A stretch of DNA of 64,000 nucleotides from Ochotona curzoniae (GCF_017591425.1 NW_024467119.1:80902894-80966893), one strand, 5' to 3'. Numbered from the stretch's first letter, positions 45,401 through 57,814 are shown. Notes: generated by a model from the sequence alone, not told the origin. Numbers and translations: made by a program.

Positions 45401-46839
45401 TAGGTGCAGACCACCTTACTATCTCCTGTGGTCTTCTTACCCGCTACAAACCTTTGTAAGAAGATTCTTCAACAACTTACTTCCAGTTACCCAGTCTCAG
45501 AGTTCATCATGCTATGATCTTGACTGACACAGAAAAGCAAGAGAGGAAAGGAGAGAAATGAAACAGAAAATGCTTGACAAATAGAAAGCACATATGACAT
45601 GGTAGAATAAGATTAAATCCAAGTGTCAGTCCTGAAAAAGGGTAAGTATCACAACTACAGCCGAGGAGAAAAAAAAATCACATAAACAGAATTGCATGTT
45701 TATGTGAAACTCCATAAACAGCAAAAAGTGAGACACTATATTGTTTAGAGATACATATGTAGATTAAAAAGGTTATCATAGTGATTATTAAAAATTTCAG
45801 GATACAGAACACACAGAAAACTTCCCAGTTATTGATCTCCTAAGAGGGAGGAATGATATGCAGCTATTCTATTAACTAGAATTTCTTCCACTGCACACAT
45901 AATTTAGACATTCTAGTAAAAATCGTATGTATCACAATAAAATAGTGTTTCAGAAGTTAGCCAACATCAGTGATAAGTCAAGTTGACGGCATATTATCTT
46001 GATACCATGGAATGAAAATGACCCCTTCCTTTTCAAAATCCATAAACCTCAGGCTATTGACAATGAAGACACAAGATGTATTCAAACTAAGTGACAGCCT
46101 ATAAAATACATGACAATTCTTATCAACACTACAAAGATGAGTCAAACCAGAGGAAGTCTAAAAAACTGCTGCAGACCAGAGGAGCTCAGAGAAACATGAC
46201 ATCTAAGGGTGACGTAGTATTCTGAATGGGATGCTGGGATGAAAAAGAGCAGCAGACAAGAAAACCAGTGAAATTAAAATAAAAGATGGAATTCAATTAA
46301 TAGTAATATACCAAGATTAGCATCTGAGCTTTGAGAAATGTACCACTGTACTATATTAATAAGAGATTAATAAGAGAGGTAAGTGTGTGAGAAGTATATA
46401 GAGAATCTGCACTATCCTTGCAACTTTACTGGAACACAAGAACCAACTCTGCCACATTTGGAAAATATTTTTTAAATCTGTTAGCACAAAGTTAATTCTT
46501 TAAAATCTGTTACCAAATCCTTGGCATACTAGAGCATATCTAATTAAAGAGAAGTGGTTCAGATAACATTTTGAAATTGTAAGTGCAGCCCTCAGTGACT
46601 AACAGCAAATGCTGTGGGACAGGAGGATAATCAAGCCCAGAGTTACCTAATTGTAACAAATGTGTGCTCACCAATGTTTTAATATTTCATCAAAACACTA
46701 AAACGCATCCACAGAAACAGGGAAGCCTAGTCTATAGAAAAGGGAGATGGGGGGGATTGCCAGCAGTAATCCCAAGAGATGCTCAGCTTCTTAACTCTTG
46801 AAACAGAGACTGAAGCATTCTCAAAATGCTAGCTGGAAG

Positions 46840-48175
46840 AAATTCTGCACAGAAAGGTCAGGGAACCCAGAAATCATGAGGTAAAGGAATTGAGGAAAAT
46901 GATTTATGAGCAAAATGAGAATATACCAGAGGGATAGATTATGAAAAAAGACTCCAGGAGGCATCTTGGAACTGAAAAGTAAAATAACAAAAATTAAAAA
47001 TTCAACAGAGGGATTCAACGATGTATCTGAGAAGAAAGAAGAAAAAATGAAATCAGTAACCAAAGGTAAGATAGCTGAAGTTACCTGGTTTAAAGAGGAT
47101 GAAGAAAGTGAACAGAGCCAAATGGAACCATGGAATGCCATCAAACAGACTCAACCACAACAAACAATCCAGTTAAGGAAGAGGCAAAGGGAGAGAAACA
47201 GACATTGTTTTCAAGGAGGAAGCACAAACGGCAATAGACACACACAGACATACACACACACACAGTGCTCAGAATCACTAGCCATCAGGGAAATGCAGAT
47301 AAAACTACAATGAGATTTCTTGCCTATTCTATAAAAATCAAAATATAGCAATTACCGGTGAGCTGCAGAAAAAGAATCCCCTAAGGACACTGATATTAAG
47401 AATGCAAATTGGTCTAACTAGTATGAAAAGCAAAACAAAGATTTTCCAAAATCCTAAGAGCAGCTCTACCAAACAGGCTAGCCATCTCACTTGTGAGAAT
47501 ACACGCAAAGGAAGTGAAGTCAGCACAGTCTATATTTGCACTCCCATGTTTATACTAGTCCACTTCACAACAGCAAAGATAAAGAATCCACGGATTATCA
47601 TAAGTTGATGACCAGATAAGCAAAAAATGGTATAATGTCACAATGGACTATTTGTCAGCCATAAAATTGAAATCCTTGGGGCCAGCACAGTGGTACAGTA
47701 GGCTGATCCTCTGTGGTGCTGGCATACAATATGGGTGCCAGTTTGTGTTCTAGCTGCTCCACTTCTGATCCAGCTCCCTGCTTATGGCCTGGGAAGGCAG
47801 CAGAGGATGACCCAGGTCCATGGGCCCCTGCATCCATCGGAGAGGCCTTGATGGAGTTCCAGGCTCCTGGTTTAAGAGCAGCCCAGCTTCAGATGTGGTG
47901 ACCATTTGGGGGAGTGAATGAGCAAACGGATGATCCCTCTGCTTCTCTCCCTAATTCTGACTTTCAAGTAAAGTAAATAAATCTTTAAAAAGAGAAAGGA
48001 AATAGTGAGATATATAATAATATGGGTGGAACTAGGTACCATTCTCAGTGAAATAAGCTAGACAAAGAAAACCACAAGCATCACTTTCTTTTATATGTAG
48101 AATATAGATATATGAATATAAAACGTATATGGATGTCGTAGTATTTGGTTTATAGGTAGTAATAAATATTCTCTT
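46840..48175 (+). mobile_element. Internally deleted old L1 (plus)
   Basis: ORF1-like sequence at 46840-47150 ('ggaactgaaaagtaaaataa', 'caacagagggattcaacg') is followed directly by the ORF2 C-terminal region and 3'UTR from about 47215 ('atcactagccatcagggaaa', 'tgcactcccatgtttatact', 'tcagtgaaataagctagaca'). The central part, including reverse transcriptase, is missing. A C-SINE interrupts it at 47678. Confidence 0.75.
47678..47992 (+). mobile_element. C-SINE, older (rabbit-like) variant (plus)
   Basis: 'ggggccagcacagtggtaca' head, 'gcttatggcctgggaaggca' body and 'tttcaagtaaagtaaataaa' tail. It is closer to the general lagomorph C-SINE than the young copies in this window. Confidence 0.9.
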
Positions 48176-48178
48176 TAC

Positions 48179-48718
48179 TGTTATGAGACCCTCTAAGCCT
48201 GCTAAATTCTTGTGTCAGGTCCCAGGGCAAGCCCTGTGAGGTTGCTGTCCCTGGGCCACAATCTCACTGCCACACATTGACATGCACTAAGAGTACTGGC
48301 AAACACGATGGTGTTTAAACTCTGTTTGCTGCAGAAATTCAACAGGTAGCCAGGAAAAGTCACTCTCAAGTGGGCAGTGACTTTAAAAAATTGCCCAGCT
48401 ATTTTCTAACCCCACCAACGTGGAGGAGATCGTAGATCCTCCCAGGCGGCATCTGACAGAGAAACCCTGGCCCAACTGAACAACACAGAGAAGGGTCAAG
48501 AAATCTTAAACACCCAGGACACTTCCTGAAACCCGTGCCCATCTCTCCCCTTTCAGGAGACAGCCCATTGGTTTGTTCCCTTTCAAAGATGCTTTCCCCT
48601 TCCCCTCCTCCTTGCTCATGTCACAAATAAAACTTCTCCACTGTCCTCAACCAATTCCCACCTTTATTATTTTTATAGTAAAGCTGAGGAAAGAAACGAC
48701 TGGGCTTTTCCAGTAACA
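48179..48718 (+). mobile_element. ERV LTR, related to 40585-40820
   Basis: About 540 bp from 'tgttatgagaccctctaagc' to 'gcttttccagtaaca', with AATAAA at 48626-48631. The 3' 120 bp match the LTR at 40585-40820. No internal region adjoins. I saw no convincing target duplication, so the ends are provisional. Confidence 0.6.
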
Positions 48719-49400
48719 TACTATCTACACAACAATTGTGATGAGAATAATAAAACCTGTCAAAGATGTTATTGTGTGTACCTCAGCCCCTTACAATGTA
48801 AATGTGTAGAATATTAAGTCACATATAATGTCATGGCAACCTGTGTGTGAGACCTACGAAAGATGAAAGTAATGCAACATTAATTTGTGCGTAACTTCTC
48901 TTAGAGTAAGTAGCAATACTTAGTGACTTATCAGGCCTTGTCTGTACATGTTAGGACTTGGGACTTGCTTGCTAGTGTGTATAGCCAGGATCAGGCTCAC
49001 CTCCCCACACCAGAAGTCTGCATGGAGAAATAAGGAGGAGGTAGGAGAGGGAGGAAAAAGGCCTTCAATCAGCTACAAGAGCTGGAGAGACTGAGCCCTG
49101 AAAGTGGGCATAAAAGTTTCTGATATAAAGTAACCTTCATGCAAAATATATAGGATCAATAGCCCTATTCGACACAGTTTTTGTCACATCTCATGAATTT
49201 TGATATTTTTATTTTCACTTCTTCAATAAAGTTTTTCCTTATTAATTCCTTCATGGACTCAGTCATACAGTAGCATCACTTTCTTCAAGAAAGTTTTGGA
49301 TTTTCCTTTTCGTTTCTTCAAGGACACATTAGCCATTCAGTTGTCTGTTATTTAAATTTAATTAGATTTTAAATTTTCTATTTTCTTCCTGTTGTTAATT
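48719..49400. other. Mostly unassigned; L1-like pieces near 49230-49400
   Basis: No gene. Bases about 49310-49400 ('agccattcagttgtctgtta') resemble reverse-strand L1 ORF2. The rest is unassigned. Confidence 0.3.
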
Positions 49401-49760
49401 TTGTTTTTTGACTTTTCATTTAATGAGATATACAGTAACTGTATAAAAGGGACTATCATATCCAGAAGTGAAGATACAATACAGTATGTATCTCTACTTC
49501 CAAAACAAAGATGGACTCCCAACGAAACTGTTAAATATATCCTGACAATAGGATGCTAGACTCTGCCATTGTGCATACCTACACTGTCATGACACACTTA
49601 AATAGCAGAATGATACACTAAGGGCTGTTTGTGAAGGGCTACACTACTATAACAATATGAGAGAAAACATGGAGGGGAGGCGGGGATTGGAGAGAGAGAA
49701 AGGGAAATCCCAGAGCCTATGGAACTGTATCATAAAATAAAAAATAACAATAAAAAAGTG
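49401..49760 (+). mobile_element. Lagomorph L1 3' end (plus)
   Basis: 'atcctgacaataggatgcta', 'gacacacttaaatagcagaa' and 'cagagcctatggaactgtat', then an A-rich tail. It is the reference copy used here for the shorter ends at 2270 and 7490. It has a G-rich tract 'ggaggggaggcggggattgg' (49674-49693). A C-SINE follows immediately in its tail. Confidence 0.85.
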
Positions 49761-49761
49761 A

Positions 49762-50070
49762 GGGTCCAGCACGGCAGTCTAAAGGATAAAAGTCCTTGCC
49801 CTGCATTCACCAAGATCCCACATGGGGCCACTTCATGTCCCATCTGCTCCACTTCCCAGCTAGCCTCCTGCCTGTGGCCTGGGAAAGCAGGAGAGAACAG
49901 CCTTTGGGACCTTGCATCTGCATGAGAGACCTGGAAGGAGCTCCTGGCTCCTGGCTCTGGATTGGCTCAGCTCTGACCATTGTGGCCTCTTAGGGAGCAA
50001 ACCACCGGAGGGAAGATCCTTCTCTTGTATCTCCTTCTATATGTAGATCCGCCTTTCCAATAAAATTAAA
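49762..50070 (+). mobile_element. C-SINE (plus) in an L1 tail
   Basis: 'gggtccagcacggcagtcta' head, 'ctgtggcctgggaaagcagg' body and 'tttccaataaaattaaattt' tail. Inserted at the A-rich end of the preceding L1. Confidence 0.9.
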
Positions 50071-50902
50071 TTTTTAAAATAAAAAATTTTAAAACAAAAA
50101 TAGTTTAAATAAATGTTTTTTTAAAAGGGACTCAGTTGAACAAACTGCACTCAGCTAGCCTTTAGAGAAACAAGAGTGTCTCAAATGCCCTGAGCATAAG
50201 CCAGAAGGAACTTGGCACTGCTCTATGCCACCCGGGACTCCAAGACAACTGCCTCTCCTCTCACACATCATCCAGGGAATATAGAGTAAGTAAGCAAATG
50301 ATCTCAGGATGTGTCCTCTCTCCTGAGACTAAGAAGCTCAAGAGGTCTTTGGGTAGAGAAGTAAAACATTTAGGATTGAATCTGTGAATCACACATTATA
50401 ATTAAAGTTAAATTACTGAGTAGAATTTAAGCTGGTTTGTTGGGTGAATAGGAATAAAGCATTGAAAGACATGAACACATAAGTCCCTTAATTGTGCTTG
50501 AAGGCAAGAGACCTGCTCGTGATACTATACCCATGTCATCATTTTATAATTGTCATGAACTCTACATTATGTGATATCAGAAAACTATTTTCAAGCAAAA
50601 TGGTATAGGTATGTACAGAGTAATGCATGTAATGTTTACGTATGAAGTAAATTGCTAAATCTAAAATTGTTAAAATTTCAGAATGTATTTTTATATTGAT
50701 TACATGTTACACAATAAGATTTCATATATTGCTTTAATGAAATTATTAACATTAACTTCACTCATTTATTTTTTCCTTCTTGCAATGGCGTAACTAGAGA
50801 AATTTTATTATCCACTTGACTTGCTTATACATTTCTACAGGATAGTGCTGACCTAGACCCTATAGTCAAACCAAGCCGTTGCCTTTTCTTTGGTTTAGGC
50901 TC
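50071..50902. other. Unassigned non-coding sequence
   Basis: AT-rich sequence with no gene or named repeat. Confidence 0.35.
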
Positions 50903-51030
50903 TTGCTACTCAAAGCCTGTTCCCTAGACCAGTTTTAGAGAGCTCACCTAAGAGCTTACCAAAACAGAATTCCTGGTCCACCCCTGAATTACAAAATTGT
51001 AGTCTTTTTGTTGAGATTCCTCACGCACAG
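50903..51030 (+). mobile_element. MER5-like relic (hAT-Charlie MITE)
   Basis: 'ttgctactcaaagcctgttc', 'ccctagaccagttttagaga' and 'aattcctggtccacccctga' follow MER5A ('ctcaaagtgtggtccctggaccagcag...attctcaggccccacccc'). Opposite orientation to the copy at 37872. Confidence 0.65.
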
Positions 51031-51344
51031 GGGACACCTTCACGACATGAAGTGAGAGCTACCCTTTGCCATGAAGCTTGCGCAGATCAGCCTGCTGAGG
51101 AGGAAAGGCTGGGAAGCAAAAGGGAGTGGGGAGGTATCCATCTACTGAAAGCTTTGAAGGAAACCAACTGAATCTGGGCTTCCCTTGGTTGGAGAAAAAG
51201 GTAAGCCCCACCCAAGTGGATCCCTAGGAACGCCCTAAGATTCTCTGGAGGCAGAATGCTACAATCTTTGTAACCCCTTTGTGCTACATCTGCTGTAAAC
51301 AAACTTTGATTTTGGTAGCACATCCTTTACTTGTTCATAGCACT

Positions 51345-51919
51345 TCTCCTGGTCCTTCCCTGACGTGGTGTTTTATCATCACTGTAGATAATCAATGCAC
51401 AAAAAGGTACTCCTTCACCGCCTACCAAGAAACACACTCCATCAACAATCCTTTGTCCTCTGATTTCCTCCAGCATGTAAAGCAAAGGCTTACACTCACT
51501 TCAAAAGCGATTGCCCACAAGCGAGAACATATGGCAAGCCCAAGTGTCGAAAGATACAAGCAAAGGAACTGGTTCAAATCATGGCGCCAAACCGAACCCC
51601 AAGCAGACCAAACCCTGTTTTACCTCACTATAATGCTTTAGAATATTAAAAACCACTCCCCCTGGCGGCATGACGGTTTACAATTACTGTGACTGCCTAC
51701 ATAAAGAGAAAAAATGGTGCATCCTTAACCCCTGGAAGCTACCGCCCTTTTCCAGAAGAAAGATGAGTAGTTCAGCAGATGTGAACACAGATTTTTCAAA
51801 CCCCAGAGTAGCTGAAACAACACATGAAGCTGCTGTGTGGAGTAGCCTTCTCTTTGCCTTTGCCTGGTAAAGCCCTTTTACTTTTACATTGTTTGTTCAC
51901 AACCGATTTCTATCAGTTG
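51345..51919 (+). mobile_element. Older ERV1-like LTR, disrupted
   Basis: 'cggcatgacggtttacaatt', 'ctggaagctaccgccctttt' and 'gtgtggagtagccttctctt' resemble ERV1 LTRs that carry 'ccatggcaac...ggaagttacc...gtagcc' before the R region. The start is uncertain. The younger LTR at 51920 is inserted at its right end. Confidence 0.4.
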
Positions 51920-52463
51920 TGTGAGGAGTTGGACTGGGTAGTGGACAGTTAGGGCATTCTGGGTCCCTGAGCCATTTTCTTCTCAAAGATAAAATGGCGT
52001 TTTCCCCACCGTGTCTTAGATTCACAAGAGCATGTTTCTTCCAAGGCACAGGGGCAACATTAACATACCAATTCCCCACCTGAAGCATCAACCATTGTCT
52101 CCGGCCATTGTAGGGGAGGGCCTCAGGCTGGCCTCCTTATCATTGAAAAGGAACCAAGGAAGTAGCATGTCTGACACCTTTCTGGAATTTTGTCTCAAAG
52201 CCAGGTGCCATGGGGACCAGGAATTTCCTTCTGTCTTTGGAGAAACCCCTTTGAAGTAAAACTTTAAAAGGATCCCAACACCCGCTATGTATGCGTTCTT
52301 TCTATCTCAAAGCCCCCTCCCTTCACTAGGATGGGAGTCTCCTTTCTCAACCTTTCTAATAAATCTTGCTTTAAAACCAAACTGTGTCTGCATGAAAATT
52401 CTTCTTTCCTGCGAGACAAGAATTGAGGTTGCTGTCGTATTCAGGGTCAAAAGCCCTACAACA
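51920..52463 (+). mobile_element. ERV1-like solo LTR with 4-bp target duplication
   Basis: A 544-bp LTR from 'tgtgaggagttggactgggt' to 'agccctacaaca', flanked by GTTG (51916-51919 and 52464-52467). AATAAA lies at 52358-52363 with a TATA-like 'ctttaaaagg' about 100 bp upstream, and the end 'ctgcgagacaagaattgagg' has the look of a gammaretrovirus-type U5. The 4-bp duplication suits ERV1 but is short enough to occur by chance. Confidence 0.62.
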
Positions 52464-52467
52464 GTTG

Positions 52468-54240
52468 CTGGAGCTAAGAACGCTGTTTGGCCAGGGTAGC
52501 CCAGACCCCCTGGATGTTCCTCCCTTGCCGCTGGCAGGTACCTCTCCAAGCGGGATACAACACAAAACATCCACCCTCCAAAGAACATTCCCAGGTTAAT
52601 GCAATCAGGTGATCCTCCACAGCTTGTCATTGCTGACAAACACCCAGTATGGAATTGATAGAAAGTGCTGTGGGAAATACAAAGGAGTGAGGTTACATCA
52701 TTATGCAAGAGTGGCAGGGACATCTATCTGATGTCCAGATTCCATTCTATCAAATGGATCATTTGATCTAATTTTGAACCCCTGGCTCACCACTTCCACT
52801 ATTTTCATTTTAGGATCGTTTTCGTACCTAATTATACATTCATGCTCTCATTATTCTGTCTAGATTTCCTGGCTATTCTTACTAGATTTGTTCTTAAAGT
52901 GATTGTAAAGGTCTTCTACATCAAGTTTAATTTCCTAAGAGTTTTAACTAGATTTGCAGTAAAATCTACAAACTTAGACTGAACCAGACAATTCAAGAAC
53001 AGAGTACATGTCTTCATTTTTTAAGATCTCCACTTAACATGCCTCAATAAAATTTAATAGTGTTTTTTTAAAAGCCCTACTAGGTTTGGTCCTAGGAGTG
53101 TACACTTTTTGTGCTAGAAAAGTACAATCATTTAACATTTTCCTTTTTACTTAGAAATGCAGTATAAATGCATGGGTCAAATCATCAACAAAGCATTACA
53201 ACAACAACAAAAAAAAAACAAGAGTGAAAACGAACTCCCTTGCTACTCATCTTGCCAGTTCTCATCTCTCACAGCACACTTTGGAACACTAGGAAGAGTT
53301 AAGTTCACATCCATTAAGATTCTCCATGGGCTGTTAAGGTTTTATTGAGTACTTTTGCTTTCTGGTATCTTAGTAAATGTGATTCTCATTTTTCCCTACA
53401 ACTTCTAATATAACAGTACTTGTAGGATGCATCAAAGTTACACTGCATGTGAAAAATATACCTGCATGTTGTGCTGCAGTAAGAATTTGGTAAGTGTCTT
53501 TAGGGAATTTTTAAAGATATGTTGTCGCTTGTCACTTCCTATCTCTCACAGTGGAGGTACACTGCCCACCGCACATCCTGCACACACATCTGTCTGCGTA
53601 CAGGCCTACGTTTTTTGTAGAACAGATTTAGGAAAATGGCATTTCTGGGTTAATCATTGTGAGCATTTGGAAAGATGACAGCTTCTAGCAAATACAGAAG
53701 ACTCAGCACCTTGTGCTAACATGATGGAGGGGTCCATTTTCCCACACTCTATTTTACACTGGCACTCAATGTTGGCAGTTTGTCAAAGGTTAATACATTA
53801 TTTTAATGAATATTGTGTGGAGGAACTTAGACACCTGCACGGGCCATACCAACATCTCTGCAGCCTGCCTTTCTCAGCCACTGATGGATAACCCATGACT
53901 TTAACTCTAACCCTGCCAAGCTGAGCAGGGACTCTGGCTGTTATGACATGAATCTGTGCTTCTCAGAGGGAGGCCCCCAGACTCCCATCTTCCTTTCAAG
54001 TTCACAGCTCAGTCTGAGACTTCTAAATGTGTGCTTCATTAACATGCTAACAAGATCCAGAGACCCAGTATTTCTGCAATTTTAATGTGATGATGATCAC
54101 AAACAATATTCCAACATATTTTTTTCACAGCTATGTTGTACTACGGAAGTAGCTAGGATTTGTATCTGTGACAAAGCACAGGTATTCCTAAAGCTACTGA
54201 GCTAAGCCATGTGGTAGTTAAAGGAAACAGTACATTTAAG
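52468..54240. other. Unassigned non-coding sequence
   Basis: No gene or confident repeat. Open frames of 60 to 140 codons exist at 52307-52723 (partly LTR) and 53427-53678 but show no domain. Confidence 0.3.
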
Positions 54241-54269
54241 ACAGGATTTAATTGAAAATAAAGATGTGA

Positions 54270-54465
54270 TTGCTTTCCCACTTTGCAAACCCCTGCTGTT
54301 ACGTCATCTCTTTATTGAATCATTCCCTGATCACCTCCCAGCAAAACTCACCATACTTCCTCTGGGATCCCACAGCTGTCTACACTACACTTAATAGAAC
54401 ACTCCAGCCCATGTGTTTCACTTCCCTTATCTCATTTCCACTCAAAATCAGCTCCTGGAGGAATT
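54270..54465 (+). mobile_element. L2 relic (plus), 3' region
   Basis: 'cattccctgatcacctccca', 'cacttaatagaacactccag' and 'atcagctcctggaggaatta' follow the L2 3' order ('cttccctgaccaccc...cactt...agctccttgagggca'). An A-run follows at 54467. Confidence 0.5.
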
Positions 54466-54469
54466 AAAA

Positions 54470-56715
54470 AAAAAAAAAGTGGTGGGAGGCCAAGCAGAGG
54501 CCTTCAATATCCTCCCTGCCTTAGAGCATTCAAGGATTCATGTGAGGATAAGATCAGCAGATGTAGTGTGAGCTCGGTGTAAGATGCGGTTATCAAACAA
54601 ATGAAACTTTCGTTGGGATACACACCGCCAGAAATTATATTCAACATGTGTATTTGTATGACAGTGATCCACTCTTTATTATGGAGCTGGCTTTCTATCC
54701 CCCAAATTTTGGCTAATTATCCCTACCTAAGGAGACTTTGGGCACATGTTTTTCCTAATTTCTCTGCCATTCTCCCCACTCCCAAGAAATTTTAACCCCA
54801 AAGACTATTATATACCAATTTCTGCCCATGACCCTTCAAAAGATCAAAGAGCATCATTGTAAAAAAAAAAAAAATGGTGTTCTTGTTTTGCTTCCCACAA
54901 ATCAATTTTTTGCCATCAGCCTTAACATAGCCTAGATAAAATTACATGGATATCTTTATTCCATCTTAAATGAAACACAACACTCATAAGTCATTCTTAG
55001 GATCACAGAAATACTTAGGCATTATTCTTCTTATCCCTAGAGACTAAATAAAGCCATAAGACCAAAGAACACAGGAACAAAGAGGATGTAAAGAGAAAGG
55101 CATTTAAAAAAAAAGTCACAGAACTCAGCTTACCACATAATTCAGACTCTCTCAATTTCACCAAATAATGTCTTTCACATGTTTGTTGCTCCACATGTCA
55201 TTAGACAAAGTATGGGACGCCTGGAGTTAGAACGAGCACAAGGCACACTTACACATCTCACCAGCAAGCTGAGTTATTGTGAAGTCTCTTTGAACTTCAC
55301 CAGCAGTTTAGAAAAATGACTCAAACTTTTTCTGGCACAGACAAAAATAAAGAGAAATTACAGTACTGGCAGTCCTTTGATTTTATGGTACTTCTAAAGA
55401 AAGGATGCTAGGTCTTTGTTAGAATCATTCTCAAACACAGTGGAAAACCTTATTGACTTAAAAGCTGAATGGAAATGGTTTGAAACCTCAGCCAAATTTT
55501 TTTTTCAATATGATAATAGCGCATGTTCACAATGTTTCTTCATCAACTATAGCAACTCCGTGAGTCCCTGAGAGTCCAAAAAGCTCAGAGGGTTGATCAA
55601 CAGCTTTGGAAGCTAAAGGATTATAGCTTAGAAATTAGACGTGGTAAACAATTTTTTAAATCTTTTCCTCAGCCTACTAACATCAGTTGCATATAATATC
55701 CACTTTCAAAATCATCCTGTATGCAAAATATTTGTCATAAACCAGAAGGAAACGGAAAACTATTAATACTCTATATTTTCTTAAGTGATCATTGGCTAAA
55801 GGTAAAACCTTTTGTAAAAACTCCTATTTTTATTTGAAAGCCAATGATGTGGCAGAAAAATTATCCTTCCAAATACAGAAAAATTGTACTACAACACTAT
55901 CAGGGTTAGCACAACTGTCTAAAGTTTTTGTATGGGCAGAAGGAGCTATGTCAACCTTTATTAGACTCTTTTTTTTTCTATTTCTGCATTCATAAAACAT
56001 TTTAAAAGCTACTTATTAATAAGCAAAAATATCCATGTATGACCAACGATCTATTTTGGATTAAGGGCTGTGGAGAGAGGATACAAATGAAGGCTTGTGT
56101 CTGAGTAACAGGTTGTACCTGAGTAACATTTTCAAGAGTTACACCACTAGGAGGGCCTGAGTCTTATTTATCTTTATTATCCTCCATACCTGGTAATGAA
56201 TTAGGTCAAAGACTGAGTTTCACTTTTCACTTAATCAACATTTCCTTTGTATCTCCATCCAACATACGACCTTCATTCCTTTGTGGGTTGCTACAGCCTT
56301 TCCAACTGGGTGACCCCTCACCCTTATAAATGCTGATGACCAAATTTTGAGAGCAGGCTACACCACAGCTACACCTGCTACCAGTCCGTCCACATTTTTC
56401 CTTTCTTACTCACGACACCTTGGGAAGTCGCCTAATAACCAATCCTTACGGGGAATAGTTACGGCACTGTCTCTGCTGTTGGCCTTCAGCACAGCACTGA
56501 CGCCAGGCCCCCATAAGAAGCTCAATCCTCCCCGACACACTCTCCTAACTCACATTGCACTGCCCACTTTCTGAATTACTCAAACACATCCTTCTTGAAT
56601 TCCCAAACTTGGAAGGCCACAGTACCTTAAATAACCCAGACCTCACGTCACAAAAAAAACCCATGTTTTCACGCTCTTCTCTGAACTTTCCCATCACTTC
56701 AATACCAGGACATAG
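54470..56715. other. Mostly unassigned; possible L2 pieces after 56340
   Basis: AT-rich, with no gene recognised. Pyrimidine-rich sequence at 56345-56580 may belong to the L2 that continues downstream. Confidence 0.3.
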
Positions 56716-56721
56716 CTTAAT

Positions 56722-57010
56722 TTGATAGCTCCTTATAGAACAGCTGCTGTTCACTGCCCCTTCATAGTGCTACAGCTGGTGGATGGACTGAGGTCTACCG
56801 CCTCTCTGCTACTCTTTGGAGAAAAAGCCCTGCTCCTCATGATGGCCGATGGGCTATTCACTGCTACTGACCAGCTCTTCGTCCTCATCGTTATCCAGCT
56901 CTCACTTGACAAAATGGATCTCTTACTCTTTCTTCACCCTTTCCTTTCTTTCCTTCTAGGTCCCAACATTCTCCTTGGCTGTCTCTCTCACCCAGCTGCT
57001 CCTTCCGCCT
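56722..57010 (+). mobile_element. L2 ORF2 relic (plus)
   Basis: 'gatggccgatgggctattca', 'ctcttcgtcctcatcgttat' and 'ctttcctttctttccttcta' track the pyrimidine-rich L2/CR1 reverse-transcriptase region. It explains the long open frame (56722-57228) that runs through it. The L2 3' part continues from about 57430 after a non-L2 stretch. Confidence 0.5.
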
Positions 57011-57014
57011 CCAG

Positions 57015-57242
57015 ATGGATGATGCCAATCAGAATCTTCAAAGACACAAGCTCCAAAGGCGCAATTCCCATGGGGTGGAGGCAGGCCAAATGCGTCATTT
57101 GTCTGCACAGGCATTCCTTCCAGTTGATGAAATTCCAGCAACTTTTAACAAATCAAAGCTTCATTTGCCTGAAGCAGCCAGTGAAGTTACTTCATGGTGT
57201 GAAAATAATTATGTACATGATCGGCTAAGAAGGCACATAAGG
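57015..57242 (+). CDS. Candidate internal coding exon, 76 codons (unidentified)
   Basis: A 228-bp open stretch is preceded by a pyrimidine-rich tract and CAG acceptor ('ccttccgcctccag', 57001-57014) and followed by an AGG|GTAAGC donor at 57242/57243. The length is a multiple of three, so the exon would be symmetric (phase 0-0). The product is polar and protein-like, with many Arg and Glu residues and motifs 'AFLPVDEIPATF' and 'SWCENNYVHDRLRRH' (residues 33-44 and 60-74). The second motif loosely recalls the region before the C-terminal part of MULE-type transposases, but this is only an impression. I do not recognise a gene. It could be a real exon, a processed fragment or chance within an L2. 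The acceptor lies in L2-like sequence. Confidence 0.3.
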
Positions 57243-57620
57243 GTAAGCCTATTTGCTCACCAGTATTGCTTTCCTCACACCAGTGACCTGTGTAGGGCTG
57301 TGTCCCACAGGCCCTAAATAACAGAAAAGGGATGTTTTTCACTTCCTGTCTTGCACAAACTCAGGCCCTGTGCATAGCCAAGCCACCAATAAATGTTGTG
57401 CCTACAGCCAGAACACATTCTGAGACCATAGTCTTCTCACTTCCTCTTCCTCTGCTACTGGCCAGGGCCGAGGCCCCACCACCTCTCATCTGCAGCATGA
57501 CCACAGCTTCCTAAGGGCATTCCTACTGGAAACCCCTCCTTGTCACCACCATAGCTACCATCAGGGCCACATCACCTCTCCACACCGTGGGTGGTGATCT
57601 TCTTTAAAATAAAAAGAAAC

Positions 57621-57814
57621 CAGGCCCAGTGCGGTGGCCTAGAGGCTAAAGTCCTCACCTTGAATGTGCCAGGATCCCATATATGGGCACCAGTTCTAAT
57701 CCCAGTGGCCCGGCTTCCCATCGAGCTCCCTGCTTGAGGCCTGGCAAAGCAGTCAGGGACAAACCCTGCACCTGCGTGGGATACCTGGAAGAAGTTCCTG
57801 GCTCCTGGCTTCAG

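Noticed and set aside
56722..57228. 168-codon open frame, the longest in the window
   Set aside because: It starts in pyrimidine-rich L2 sequence, which is naturally low in stops, and overlaps the candidate exon in a different frame. The product is hydrophobic and low in complexity, with no domain.
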